Shown here: positions 1 to 7,931 of the stretch, piece by piece
Position numbering within the stretch: position 1 is the first letter of the stretch
Layout of the letters: each line of letters opens with the position of its first letter
Origin: Cupriavidus oxalaticus
GTDB taxonomy: Bacteria > Pseudomonadota > Gammaproteobacteria > Burkholderiales > Burkholderiaceae
Assembly: GCF_004768545.1 (NCBI RefSeq)
Contig: NZ_CP038635.1
Location: 930,001 to 994,000, forward strand
DNA length: 64,000 nt
Direction: 5' to 3'
Position numbers and translations under genes: made by a program
The notes under the pieces: generated by a model
Seen by the model: only the letters and a program-made list of their open reading frames with translations
What the model was told of the DNA's origin: nothing
Databases searched by the model: none

Positions 1-624
1 TGATTCCTCCACGCCCAGGGCGCGCAATGCCACGGCAGCGGCGAGCTCCGAAAAATCTTCGCGACATTCGGTCTCAAGCATGCTCTGCATTGCGCTCATT
101 GCGGCTCCGGCAACGATATTGAAGCCCAGGGCGATCGGCATGCGCTTGAAGCGATTGAGCCGAACGCCTTCCTCTATGTCCCTGCGGACAAACTCCAGCA
201 TATTCGGCGCCTGGTAGGCCGTCCATCCGAGCCGGCCAAGGATGCCAGCCACCTCCGGCTGGTGTACCGTCAGGATCGACGCCAGCCGTATTCCCCTGGC
301 GATGTGCTCGGCCGGGTCGTCATGGTCGCGCACAATGGGGTCGGCCGCCCGCACCCACTGCTCGGCCATCTTCCCGACAATCTCCCGCACGATCGCGTCG
401 GACGACGGAAAGTACTTGTAGAACGTTCCGCGTGAAACCCCTGCTGCCGAGATGATGTCGTCGATGGACGGCGTCGAGACCCTGTTCTCCAGCATCAGGC
501 GCATCGCACTGTTCAGCAATAGCGAGCGCATACGCTGCCGCCGCTTTGCCGCGACGCGCTGACGGTGGTCGCCAGTCTTCCACGGTTCTGCTTCCGTTGC
601 GAATCGGGTCTGCATCGGGGTCAT
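1..624 (-). CDS. TetR-family transcriptional repressor (3' end cut by window)
   Basis: The frame is open for 208 codons from an ATG at 624 to the window edge, so the C-terminus is missing. The N-terminal third is a TetR-type helix-turn-helix: residues around 45-65 read STPSIDDIISAAGVSRGTFY, followed by KYFPS, the usual recognition-helix region. It is transcribed away from the adaptor/RND/channel operon starting at 922, the common arrangement for a local repressor of a multidrug pump. A palindrome at 807-819 between them is a candidate operator. The ligand cannot be told from sequence. Family assignment is firm; control of the neighbouring pump is inference from position. Confidence 0.85.
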   Translation of the reverse strand, partial: MTPMQTRFATEAEPWKTGDHRQRVAAKRRQRMRSLLLNSAMRLMLENRVSTPSIDDIISAAGVSRGTFYKYFPSSDAIVREIVGKMAEQWVRAADPIVRDHDDPAEHIARGIRLASILTVHQPEVAGILGRLGWTAYQAPNMLEFVRRDIEEGVRLNRFKRMPIALGFNIVAGAAMSAMQSMLETECREDFSELAAAVALRALGVEES

Positions 625-806
625 TGATCTGTTCTCTCCTCATGGTTAATGCGTCGGCGACCCGCGCGCCGGTCTTCCTGCATCTGCAGCCTCCGTCGCA
701 TCACTTCGCGTATCGCCATTGTCGTTTTGCGCACGGGCTGTCTTCGTCTCCTGCGCTCCGGGACCTCAAAGGCGACCCGTCCTCACACACACAAAAATAC
801 ATTGTA

Positions 807-819
807 TGTCATCATGACA
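807..819. promoter_or_regulatory. Candidate TetR operator upstream of RND operon
   Basis: TGTCAT-C-ATGACA is a perfect inverted repeat with 6-bp arms around one central base, in an AT-rich patch between the divergent TetR gene and the pump operon. It lies about 100 bp upstream of the adaptor start. Binding by the TetR protein is inferred. Confidence 0.5.
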
Positions 820-921
820 AATAAATCATTATGAAGTAGACTTCGGGCTTTCAGGAAGGGCGAAAGCCCGAACAGGCCTGCCGTCAATGAAGCCAGCACG
901 AGTCCGTGGCGTGGATCGCTG

Positions 922-2070
922 ATGAATCGCAGGCGAGCGACGGACCTTAGTGGAGCGCAGAAATTGAACAGGAACCTTCGAGCGGCAGCTCTTACCATCA
1001 TCGCGGCACATCTGGCCGCGTGCACACCGGGTCCGGAACCCGAACGCAAGGACGTGAGGCCAGTGCGGACAGTGGTCGCCGGGCGCACCGCCGGGTCGGT
1101 CGGTGCGACCTATTCAGGCGAGATTCGTGCGCGTTACGAAAGTCAGCTGGGATTCCGCACCAGCGGCAAGATCGTCGCGCGCATGGTGGAAGTCGGCAGC
1201 CATGTCAAGCGCGGCCAGCCGTTGTTCCAGCTCGATCCCACGCAAGAAACGTTGCAGGTAGCCGCGGCGGGCGCGGAGGCTGATGCGGCAAGAAGCCGGG
1301 TAGCCCAGGCGCGGGTGGACGTTAAGCGTACCGAGCAACTGCTGGCCCAGAACTTTGCTTCGCAAGCCGAGCTGGACCAGCAGCGGCTGGCGCTTAACCA
1401 GGCGGAAGCACAACTGCGTTCGGCACAGGCGCGTCAGCAGCTGAATGCCAACATGCGCGGATTTACCACGCTCGTAGCCGACCGCGATGGCGTGGTAAGC
1501 GCAATCAACGCGGAAGCTGGCCAGGTGGTTTCAGCCGGGCAGACGATCGCCACCGTCGCGGCTGACGGCGAACGCGAGGTTTCAATCAGCATTCCGGAGT
1601 CGCGCGTCGACGAGTTGCGCAAGGCGCCGATGCTGACGATTACGGTATGGGCGCAACCGGACAAGTCCTGGACGGGCAAGCTCCGCGAGCTTGCGCCGGA
1701 CGCGGACAGCGTCACCCGGACGTACTCGGCGCGCATCTCCATTCAGGAGGCGGATCCGGAGCTGCGGTTAGGCATGACAGCGTCGGTGATCGCACCCGAC
1801 GTGGACGGCAACGGCGTAGTCCGCGTGCCGCTGACCGCCATCGTTGATCATGAACGTGGCCGCCAGGTATGGGTGGTCGACCCGAAGACGTCGCGGGTGA
1901 TCGCGCGTGAAGTCAGGCTGGGTGCGGCGCAGAACGACAGCGTCCTCGTGGTTGAGGGCCTGGCGGGCGGAGAGACCGTGGTGAGTGCCGGCGTGCACAT
2001 GCTGCAGGCGGGCCAGCAGGTGAAGGTGGCCGAGGCGGTAACTGTCGCCAGGGCGGGAGGTGTGAAGTGA
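922..2070 (+). CDS. RND efflux periplasmic adaptor (membrane fusion) lipoprotein
   Basis: 382 aa. The N-terminus has a basic region and a hydrophobic stretch ending in the lipobox-like HLAAC (Cys34), so it is probably a lipid-anchored periplasmic adaptor. A biotinyl-lipoyl-like half-motif (GSHVKRGQPLFQLD), a long alpha-hairpin (residues about 110-175) and a second lipoyl half (GVVSAINAEAGQVVSAGQ) follow in the order usual for AcrA/HlyD-type adaptors. It links the inner-membrane pump encoded next (GTGA overlap) to an outer-membrane channel. The start is the first ATG of the frame and its ribosome site is weak. Substrate unknown. Confidence 0.9.
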   Translation: MNRRRATDLSGAQKLNRNLRAAALTIIAAHLAACTPGPEPERKDVRPVRTVVAGRTAGSVGATYSGEIRARYESQLGFRTSGKIVARMVEVGSHVKRGQPLFQLDPTQETLQVAAAGAEADAARSRVAQARVDVKRTEQLLAQNFASQAELDQQRLALNQAEAQLRSAQARQQLNANMRGFTTLVADRDGVVSAINAEAGQVVSAGQTIATVAADGEREVSISIPESRVDELRKAPMLTITVWAQPDKSWTGKLRELAPDADSVTRTYSARISIQEADPELRLGMTASVIAPDVDGNGVVRVPLTAIVDHERGRQVWVVDPKTSRVIAREVRLGAAQNDSVLVVEGLAGGETVVSAGVHMLQAGQQVKVAEAVTVARAGGVK

Positions 2071-5000
2071 AAGGGATCAACCTGTCCGAATGGGCACTGA
2101 AGCACCAGCAGATGGTGGCGTTTCTGCTGTTGCTGTTGTCAGTGGCCGGTGCGCTGGCATACGGCAGCCTGGGCCAGAAGGAAGACCCCGAGTTCACGAT
2201 CAAGACCATGGTTGTGCAGGCGTACTGGCCGGGAAGCTCCGCGCAGCAGATGGCCGACCAGGTCACCGACAAGATCGAGCGCAAGCTGCAAGAGGTCGCC
2301 GAGATTGACTATACGTCCACCTATGTGAAGCCGGGCGAAACGCAGGTCAAGGTCAACCTGCGCGAGAATGTACCACCGGAGGCCGTACCCGATGTGTGGT
2401 ACCAGGTCCGCAAGAAGATGGGCGACATCCGGCATACCCTGCCCCAGGGCACGCAGGGCCCGCTCTTCAATGACGAGTTCGGCGACACGTTCGGTAACCT
2501 CTATGCCATCACGGGCGATGGCTTCGACTATGACGACCTGAGACGGATCGCGGACGCCGCGCGTAATGAGTTCCTTCGTGTCGACGACGTCAACAAGGTC
2601 GACCTGGTAGGCAAGCAGGAACAAAAGATCTATGTGGAAGTCTCCACCGCCAAGCTCGCCTCGCTGGGTATCGACCCGGCACTGATCGCATCGACGCTCG
2701 CACAAACCAATGCCGTGACATCCGGCGGAACGGTTCAAACGTCGGCGGAACAAGTACGGCTGGCTGTCAGTGGCGAGTTCGACTCAGTCGAAAAAATTCG
2801 CGCCATCGGCATCCGTGCCGGCCAGCGTACCTTCCGCCTTGGCGATATCGCCGACGTCCGCCGCGGCTTTGTGGAGCCCGCCACCTCGAGGATGCGCTTC
2901 AACGGCAATGAGGCGATCGGCCTGGCTGTGAGCATGCGCAAGGGCGGCGACGTGATTCGGCTTGGCGCAAAGCTGGACGAAACGATCCAGCGCATCGAGT
3001 CCAACCTGCCGGTGGGCGTGCAGATCCACGCGGTCAGCGACCAGCCGCGTATCGTCGAACATTCCGTATTCGAGTTCAAGAAGAGCCTGGCCGAGGCCGT
3101 GATCATTGTGCTCGTCGTCAGCTTCCTGTCGCTGGGCTTGCGCACCGGGTTGGTCGTCGCGCTCAGCATCCCGCTGGTGCTGGCCATGACCTTCCTGGCG
3201 ATGTACGTGATGGGCATCGAGTTGCAGCGCATCTCGCTCGGTGCGCTGATCATCGCGCTAGGTTTGTTGGTGGACGACGCCATCATTGCCGTCGAAATGA
3301 TGGCGCTGAAGCTGGAGCAGGGCTGGGACAAGTTCCGCGCCGCCACCTACGCCTACACTGCCACGGCTTTCCCGATGCTCACCGGAACGCTGATTACCGC
3401 GGCGGGTTTTCTCCCGGTCGGCTTTGCGAAGTCGGGCACGGGCGAATATGTGTACTCGCTGTTCCAGGTGGTGGGTATTTCGCTGGTGCTGTCATGGGTC
3501 GTGGCAGTCCTCTTTACGCCTTACATCGGCTTCAAGCTCCTGAAGGAGCATGCGCACGCCTCGCATGACGAGGACGCGGTCTACCAGCGCGGCTTCTATG
3601 TCAGGTTCCGCCGGTTCATCGACTTCTGCCTGAAGCAGCGCGTGTGGGTGCTCGGCATCACGGTTGCTGCGTTCATCGGCTCACTGCTGCTGTTCAAGGC
3701 AATACCCCAGCAGTTCTTTCCGGCGTCTGACCGTCCCGAACTCATCGTGGACCTGTGGATGCCGAAGGCTTCGACGTTCGAGGCGAGTCAACGCGAGGTC
3801 CAGAAGCTGGAAGGCCTGCTCAAGGGCGATCCGGACATTGCGGCGGTGACCAGCTTTGTTGGCAACGGTGCGCCGCGATTCTACCTGCCCCTCGACGTGC
3901 AGACGCCCAATCTGAATCTGGGCGAGATGCTGGTGATGACGAAGGGCGGCGAGGCACGGGAGCGGGTGAAGGAGAAGCTCGAGAAGCTGTTCGACGAAAA
4001 ATTCCCCAATGTGCGCGGCCGCGTCAATCGACTGGAAAACGGTCCGCCGGTCGGTTACCCGGTGCAGTTCCGAGTGTACGGGCAGGACAACGCCAAAGTA
4101 CGCGCAATCGGGCAGAAACTGGCCGCGATCATGCGCGAAGAGCCGCACGTGCGCCAGGTCAATCAGGACTGGGGCGAACGCGTCAAGCGCTTGCAGGTCG
4201 ACGTCGACCAGGACAAGGCGCGTGCACTGGGTGTCAGCTCAGGCCAGATCAAGGAGGCCCTTGAGGCTTCGCTGTCGGGCACGCCAATCACGCAGTACCG
4301 CGAGGAAGACCAGGGTATCGATGTGGTGTCGCGCCTCGTCGCGGCGGAACGCACGGACCTGAACAACCTGAAGGACGCAAAGATCTACGTGCGCGACGGC
4401 AAGTTCGTGCCGGTCTCGCAGGTGGCCCGACTCACGCTTGACAGCGAGGACAGCGAGCTGTGGCGGCGTAATCGCGTGCCGACGCTGACGGTTCGTGCCG
4501 ATATCGCGGGGGCGCAGGGACCCGACGTCACGCGTGCACTGCAGCCGAAGATCGACGCACTGGAAAAAGAACTTCCGCTCGGCTACGGCATCGAGATCGG
4601 TGGCGCTTACGAATCGAGTGCGAAGGCTCAGGCTTCTGTTTTCGCGGTGATGCCTGTGACGATCATCGTGGTGCTCCTGCTGCTGATGATTCAATTGCAG
4701 GATATGAGAAAGATGGCGATGGTCTTGCTGACAGCGCCGCTCGGACTGATCGGTGTCAGCATCATCATGGCCGCGTTCCGGATTCCATTTGGTTTTGTCG
4801 CCATGCTAGGCGTTATCGCCCTCGCCGGAATGATCATCCGCAACTCGGTGATTCTGGTCGTGCAGATCGACCAGGACGTGGCCGCGGGTGTCCCATTGTG
4901 GACGGCCATCGTGGAGGCGGCGGTCCGACGGCTACGCCCGATCGTGCTGACTGCCCTGGCGGCGATCCTGGCGATGGTGCCGCTTACCCATTCCGTGTTC

Positions 5001-5120
5001 TGGGGTCCCATGGCGTGGGCAATCATGGGTGGGCTCGCCGTTGCCACGGTGCTGACCCTCGTCTTCCTTCCTGCCCTGTATGCGACCTGGTACCGCGCAA
5101 AGCGTCCTGCGACCGTCTGA
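2067..5120 (+). CDS. RND-family efflux pump inner-membrane transporter
   Basis: 1017 aa, the normal size for an AcrB-type hydrophobic/amphiphilic efflux RND pump. It starts at GTG 2067, which overlaps the adaptor stop codon (GTGA) and follows a good ribosome site (GGGAGG), so translation is coupled. Twelve membrane segments are expected: one near residue 15, clusters around 335-480 and 855-1005, and one near 535. The helix-4 stretch ALGLLVDDAIIAVE holds the paired aspartates typical of proton-driven pumps. It is more like the TriC/MdtBC-type branch than AcrB itself, by impression only. It exports drugs, solvents or detergents together with its neighbours. Confidence 0.92.
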   Translation: MKGINLSEWALKHQQMVAFLLLLLSVAGALAYGSLGQKEDPEFTIKTMVVQAYWPGSSAQQMADQVTDKIERKLQEVAEIDYTSTYVKPGETQVKVNLRENVPPEAVPDVWYQVRKKMGDIRHTLPQGTQGPLFNDEFGDTFGNLYAITGDGFDYDDLRRIADAARNEFLRVDDVNKVDLVGKQEQKIYVEVSTAKLASLGIDPALIASTLAQTNAVTSGGTVQTSAEQVRLAVSGEFDSVEKIRAIGIRAGQRTFRLGDIADVRRGFVEPATSRMRFNGNEAIGLAVSMRKGGDVIRLGAKLDETIQRIESNLPVGVQIHAVSDQPRIVEHSVFEFKKSLAEAVIIVLVVSFLSLGLRTGLVVALSIPLVLAMTFLAMYVMGIELQRISLGALIIALGLLVDDAIIAVEMMALKLEQGWDKFRAATYAYTATAFPMLTGTLITAAGFLPVGFAKSGTGEYVYSLFQVVGISLVLSWVVAVLFTPYIGFKLLKEHAHASHDEDAVYQRGFYVRFRRFIDFCLKQRVWVLGITVAAFIGSLLLFKAIPQQFFPASDRPELIVDLWMPKASTFEASQREVQKLEGLLKGDPDIAAVTSFVGNGAPRFYLPLDVQTPNLNLGEMLVMTKGGEARERVKEKLEKLFDEKFPNVRGRVNRLENGPPVGYPVQFRVYGQDNAKVRAIGQKLAAIMREEPHVRQVNQDWGERVKRLQVDVDQDKARALGVSSGQIKEALEASLSGTPITQYREEDQGIDVVSRLVAAERTDLNNLKDAKIYVRDGKFVPVSQVARLTLDSEDSELWRRNRVPTLTVRADIAGAQGPDVTRALQPKIDALEKELPLGYGIEIGGAYESSAKAQASVFAVMPVTIIVVLLLLMIQLQDMRKMAMVLLTAPLGLIGVSIIMAAFRIPFGFVAMLGVIALAGMIIRNSVILVVQIDQDVAAGVPLWTAIVEAAVRRLRPIVLTALAAILAMVPLTHSVFWGPMAWAIMGGLAVATVLTLVFLPALYATWYRAKRPATV

Positions 5121-5148
5121 TCGCAATGTGACGATGAGAGTGATTTCG

Positions 5149-6513
5149 ATGAAAAGAATGAGTATGGCCCTGCGGGCCGCGCAAGTGGCTTTGGGCTGCA
5201 TGCTGTTCCTAAACGCCGGAGAGTCGGGCGCTATCGATCTCGTGACGGCCTATCAGCAAGCATTGGCGCATGATCCGACGAGCCTCGCTGCAAACGATGC
5301 GCTCACGGCGGGGAGGGAAAAGGCAGTGCAGGGCGACGCCTTGCTGCGTCCCCGCGTAAACCTCCAGGCGGCACTGGACAGGATCAACAATCGTTCGTCT
5401 GGCAACCAGCCGGTCGACGGCGCGCCGCTGGTAGCCAGCGATAGCTCGGGAACGTCGCGGCAGGCCGGCGTGGTGCTGGTTCAGCCGCTGTACGACAGGA
5501 CCGCGGTAGCAACGAGGAAGCAGTTCCGCGAGCAGTCAAACTTGGCGCAGACGCAATTCGACCAGTCTCGCCAAGACCTGGCCCTGCGGGTGGCAGAGGC
5601 ATACTTCGGCGTGGTGTTGGGCGAGGAAACGCTGCGTGTGGTGCAAGCCGAGAAGGCGGCCTTGCGGCAGCAACGCGACCGCGCCAAGGCCCGCTTCGAC
5701 GTCGGCCAGGGCAAGATCACCGATCTTCATGAAGCCCAGGCGCGCCTGGATGGGGTGGAGAGTCGCGAAGTTACGGCGCAGTCCGCGCTGGAGCAACGAC
5801 GCACGCGATTCCAGGAAACCGTCGGCATGCCGCCCGATCACCTCAGCGCGCTGGCGCCCGGTTTCGCGCCGCGGCCGCCGGAACCGGACAATCTCACGGC
5901 GTGGCAGGCAAGGGGGGAAGAGCAGAGCTACCTGGTGAAGACCAGGCAGTCGGAGCTCGACATTGCCGGCATGGAGATCGACAAGTACCGCGTCAGCAGC
6001 CGCCCGACCGTTGCGCTGGTGGCACGTTATGGCGCACAAGGGCAGAGCGGCAACCTGGCTCCCTGGGTTGCACCCAGCAACACCCGCACCGCGACGGTCG
6101 GCTTGCAGCTCAACATTCCGCTGTACGCGGGCGGCGGTCTGGATTCGCGCGAGCGGGAGTCCGTTGCGAGGAAGAGCCAGGCGGAGCAGGAGCTTGCCGC
6201 CGCCCGGCGCGACGTGCGCCTGAAGGTGCAGGATGGATTCCTCTCGGTGAAAACGGGCGTGTCGCGCGTCGCCGCACTCGAGCAGTCGCTGACTTCGGCG
6301 CGTAGCGCGCTCGCGGCGACGACGCTTGGCCGTGACGTGGGAACCCGTACGGAACCCGACGTGCTGGACGCGCAGCAGCGCGTGTTCGCCGCCGAGCTTG
6401 ACGTGGTCCAGGCACGCCTGGACTACCTCCTGGGCCGTCTGCGTCTTGCCGCCGCGGCCGGCGAGCTGAGCGAGGAAACCTTGCGCTCGCTGAATGCCTG
6501 GCTCGCATCCTGA
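5149..6513 (+). CDS. TolC-family outer-membrane efflux channel
   Basis: 454 aa from ATG 5149, which has GAGAG eight bases upstream; ATG 5134 in the same frame is an alternative and the frame is open back to 5080. A signal peptide (basic start, hydrophobic stretch, cleavage near SGA) precedes two repeated coiled-coil domains rich in Ala, Arg and Gln, as in TolC/OprM-type channels. It is the third gene of the adaptor-pump-channel operon, 28 bp behind the pump gene. It forms the outer-membrane duct of the tripartite exporter. Confidence 0.88.
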   Translation: MKRMSMALRAAQVALGCMLFLNAGESGAIDLVTAYQQALAHDPTSLAANDALTAGREKAVQGDALLRPRVNLQAALDRINNRSSGNQPVDGAPLVASDSSGTSRQAGVVLVQPLYDRTAVATRKQFREQSNLAQTQFDQSRQDLALRVAEAYFGVVLGEETLRVVQAEKAALRQQRDRAKARFDVGQGKITDLHEAQARLDGVESREVTAQSALEQRRTRFQETVGMPPDHLSALAPGFAPRPPEPDNLTAWQARGEEQSYLVKTRQSELDIAGMEIDKYRVSSRPTVALVARYGAQGQSGNLAPWVAPSNTRTATVGLQLNIPLYAGGGLDSRERESVARKSQAEQELAAARRDVRLKVQDGFLSVKTGVSRVAALEQSLTSARSALAATTLGRDVGTRTEPDVLDAQQRVFAAELDVVQARLDYLLGRLRLAAAAGELSEETLRSLNAWLAS

Positions 6514-6525
6514 TCGCGAAACCCC

Positions 6526-6903
6526 ATGATCGGAGACCTGCAGCACTATTGGAGCGGTAGCTTTCTCGCCGCCAACGCGTTCATCGGATTGAACCTGGCG
6601 GGCGCGTTGCTGCTGGGAATGCTGGTTGGCTACGAGCGCTCGTACAACGGCCGGGCCGCTGGCATGCGCACTTACGGCCTCGTGTGCATGGCGTCGACGG
6701 CATTGACGGTGTTCGTCGGCTACCCGGCGCTGTGGTACGGCGGTGCTGCAGCGCACGCCCAGGCAGACCCGACACGTATTGTGCAGGGGGTCGTCACCGG
6801 CGTCGGCTTCCTTTGCGCGGGGGGCATCATGAAGGACGGCATGACCATCCGGGGCCTCTGCGTCATGCGCCTAACCTCGCCCTCCATATGCGGAGCACGT
6901 TAA
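6526..6903 (+). pseudogene. Truncated MgtC/SapB-family membrane protein
   Basis: 125 codons remain. The first part carries the family's typical features: GALLLGMLVGYERS, AGMRTYGLVCM and VGFLCAGGIMKDGMTIRGL. MgtC/SapB proteins normally continue with an alanine-rich helix and a C-terminal domain. Here the sequence after TIRGL turns into CVMRLTSPSICGAR and stops. The gene begins 12 bp after the channel gene and may once have been part of that operon. Function is probably lost. Confidence 0.7.
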
Positions 6904-7122
6904 GCTGGACGCTCTGGTTTCTTGGTTTTCCGGACCAGGCGTGCGTGCGCAGCGAGAAAGCGCTGGCGCTGGCCAGCAAGGCCTCTGATCCGTTCGCCCT
7001 TGCCATGAGCCTGATCTTCGCGGCCGAACTGCACCATCCTGGCCGGTATTCATGACACCTTCACCGAAGGGTTCGATACCGTTGACTGGCAAGATGCCAA
7101 AGTACTGTTGGAAGAGACCTGA
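6887..7122 (+). pseudogene. Remnant of cyclase/TPR-type regulator gene (3' end, frameshifted)
   Basis: Two pieces in different frames resemble the C-terminus of large adenylate-cyclase-like/ATPase proteins with TPR repeats. The first reads WTLWFLGFPDQACVRSEKAL and then SDPFALAMSLIFAAELH (to about 7040). The second, in the next frame, reads FTEGFDTVDWQDAKVLLEET before a TGA at 7120-7122. In intact relatives these segments are separated by more sequence, so this copy is internally deleted as well as frameshifted. It abuts the broken MgtC gene, marking a deletion scar. Assignment is by recalled motif similarity. Confidence 0.55.
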
Positions 7123-7320
7123 CGTAAGCGGCCAGAGCCGGCTCGTGGAGGCGTCGGTCGACGACAAGTGGCTGGCTTTGGGTGGCCACGCACGTTCTTG
7201 CCGATGCCACGCCCTCGGCATCGGCTTCAGGCAGCGCAGAATAACCGCAGCCTGCTGGCTACACGCTGCCCAGAAACAACAAAGCCCAACCGGGCTGGCT
7301 GGGCTAAGTGCTTGATTTGA
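7123..7320. other. Non-coding stretch before the island
   Basis: No convincing gene. The only structure seen is the hairpin at 7283-7305, described separately. Confidence 0.5.
7272..7305 (-). terminator. Displaced terminator of tRNA-Thr
   Basis: On the minus strand AGCCCA, an 11-base loop and TGGGCT are followed by TTTGTTGTTT. It lies just beyond the duplicated 3' end of tRNA-Thr at 7321-7368. It would have been the tRNA's own terminator before the island inserted and moved it 10.9 kb away. Confidence 0.6.
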
Positions 7321-7368
7321 TTGGTGCCGAAGAGAGGAATCGAACCCCCGACCTTCTCATTACGAATG
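7321..7368. repeat. attL: 48-bp direct repeat of tRNA-Thr 3' end
   Basis: Identical to 18176-18223, including the T-arm, acceptor 3' strand and CCA of tRNA-Thr. After ACGAATG the two copies diverge. Only this partial tRNA is present here, so it is the duplicated attachment site and not a second tRNA gene. Confidence 0.9.
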
Positions 7369-7467
7369 CGCGCGGCGCAGCACGAAGGAGGTATTGTACA
7401 ACGATGTGCAACGGCAGACCCAAATCATTCAAGTAGGGTGGAAGGCATGATGTGACGACTTTGCATC

Positions 7468-7692
7468 CTACGCGTTGGCCATGTTCCAAGCTTCGGCGGC
7501 CGCCAAGCGCGCAAAACCCTCCATCTTCCGGAAGACGCGCGGCCCCACCCGCTTGCAATGCCCACATTCAGCAACGCCCTCAAAGGTGTTATCTGGTGCG
7601 TCGTAAACCCAAACTTCCACCAGCGCGCCCGGCGCATCGCACGCCGTGCAATCGTGCAGCCTGACCCCTTCAGTGTTTGTCAACACGCCCAT
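7468..7692 (-). CDS. Small zinc-ribbon-like protein (island)
   Basis: 74 aa from ATG 7692, which has GGGG a few bases upstream; an in-frame start at 7746 is possible. Two Cys-x2-Cys pairs (CTAC near residue 15 and CGHC near residue 45) suggest a zinc ribbon similar in layout to small phage restriction-alleviation-type proteins. It is the last gene of the element, near attL. Function unknown. Confidence 0.5.
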   Translation of the reverse strand: MGVLTNTEGVRLHDCTACDAPGALVEVWVYDAPDNTFEGVAECGHCKRVGPRVFRKMEGFARLAAAEAWNMANA

Positions 7693-7744
7693 GTTGTTCC
7701 CCGACTCAAAAGCGCCATCATTGGGCGGGCCGCGATAACCGGGC

Positions 7745-7762
7745 ACCCCACTAAAGTGGGGT
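7745..7762. repeat. Short perfect hairpin in island
   Basis: ACCCCAC-TAAA-GTGGGGT, with 7-bp arms and a 4-base loop. It lies in the 239-bp gap between the membrane-protein gene and the small zinc-ribbon gene. No T-tract follows on either strand, so it may be an mRNA processing or stability element instead of a terminator. Confidence 0.45.
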
Positions 7763-7931
7763 TAGCTATCAGTCGGGGTGTGCAAGGCTTGCGTTTTCCT
7801 TTGGCCACGAACCTTTTCTGTCACGCGCGGCGCCGAAGACGCGGCACCTGCGGACCAAGAATCGAGCCGCCGGCTGCCTGGTCTTGCGGTGGCCGGGGCC
7901 CTTTTCCCACCAGCGAATCATGTGAAAAACG

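Noticed and set aside
7321..7368. Second tRNA-Thr gene
   Set aside because: Only the 3' portion of the tRNA is present; the 5' half and D-arm are missing, so it is the duplicated att site.
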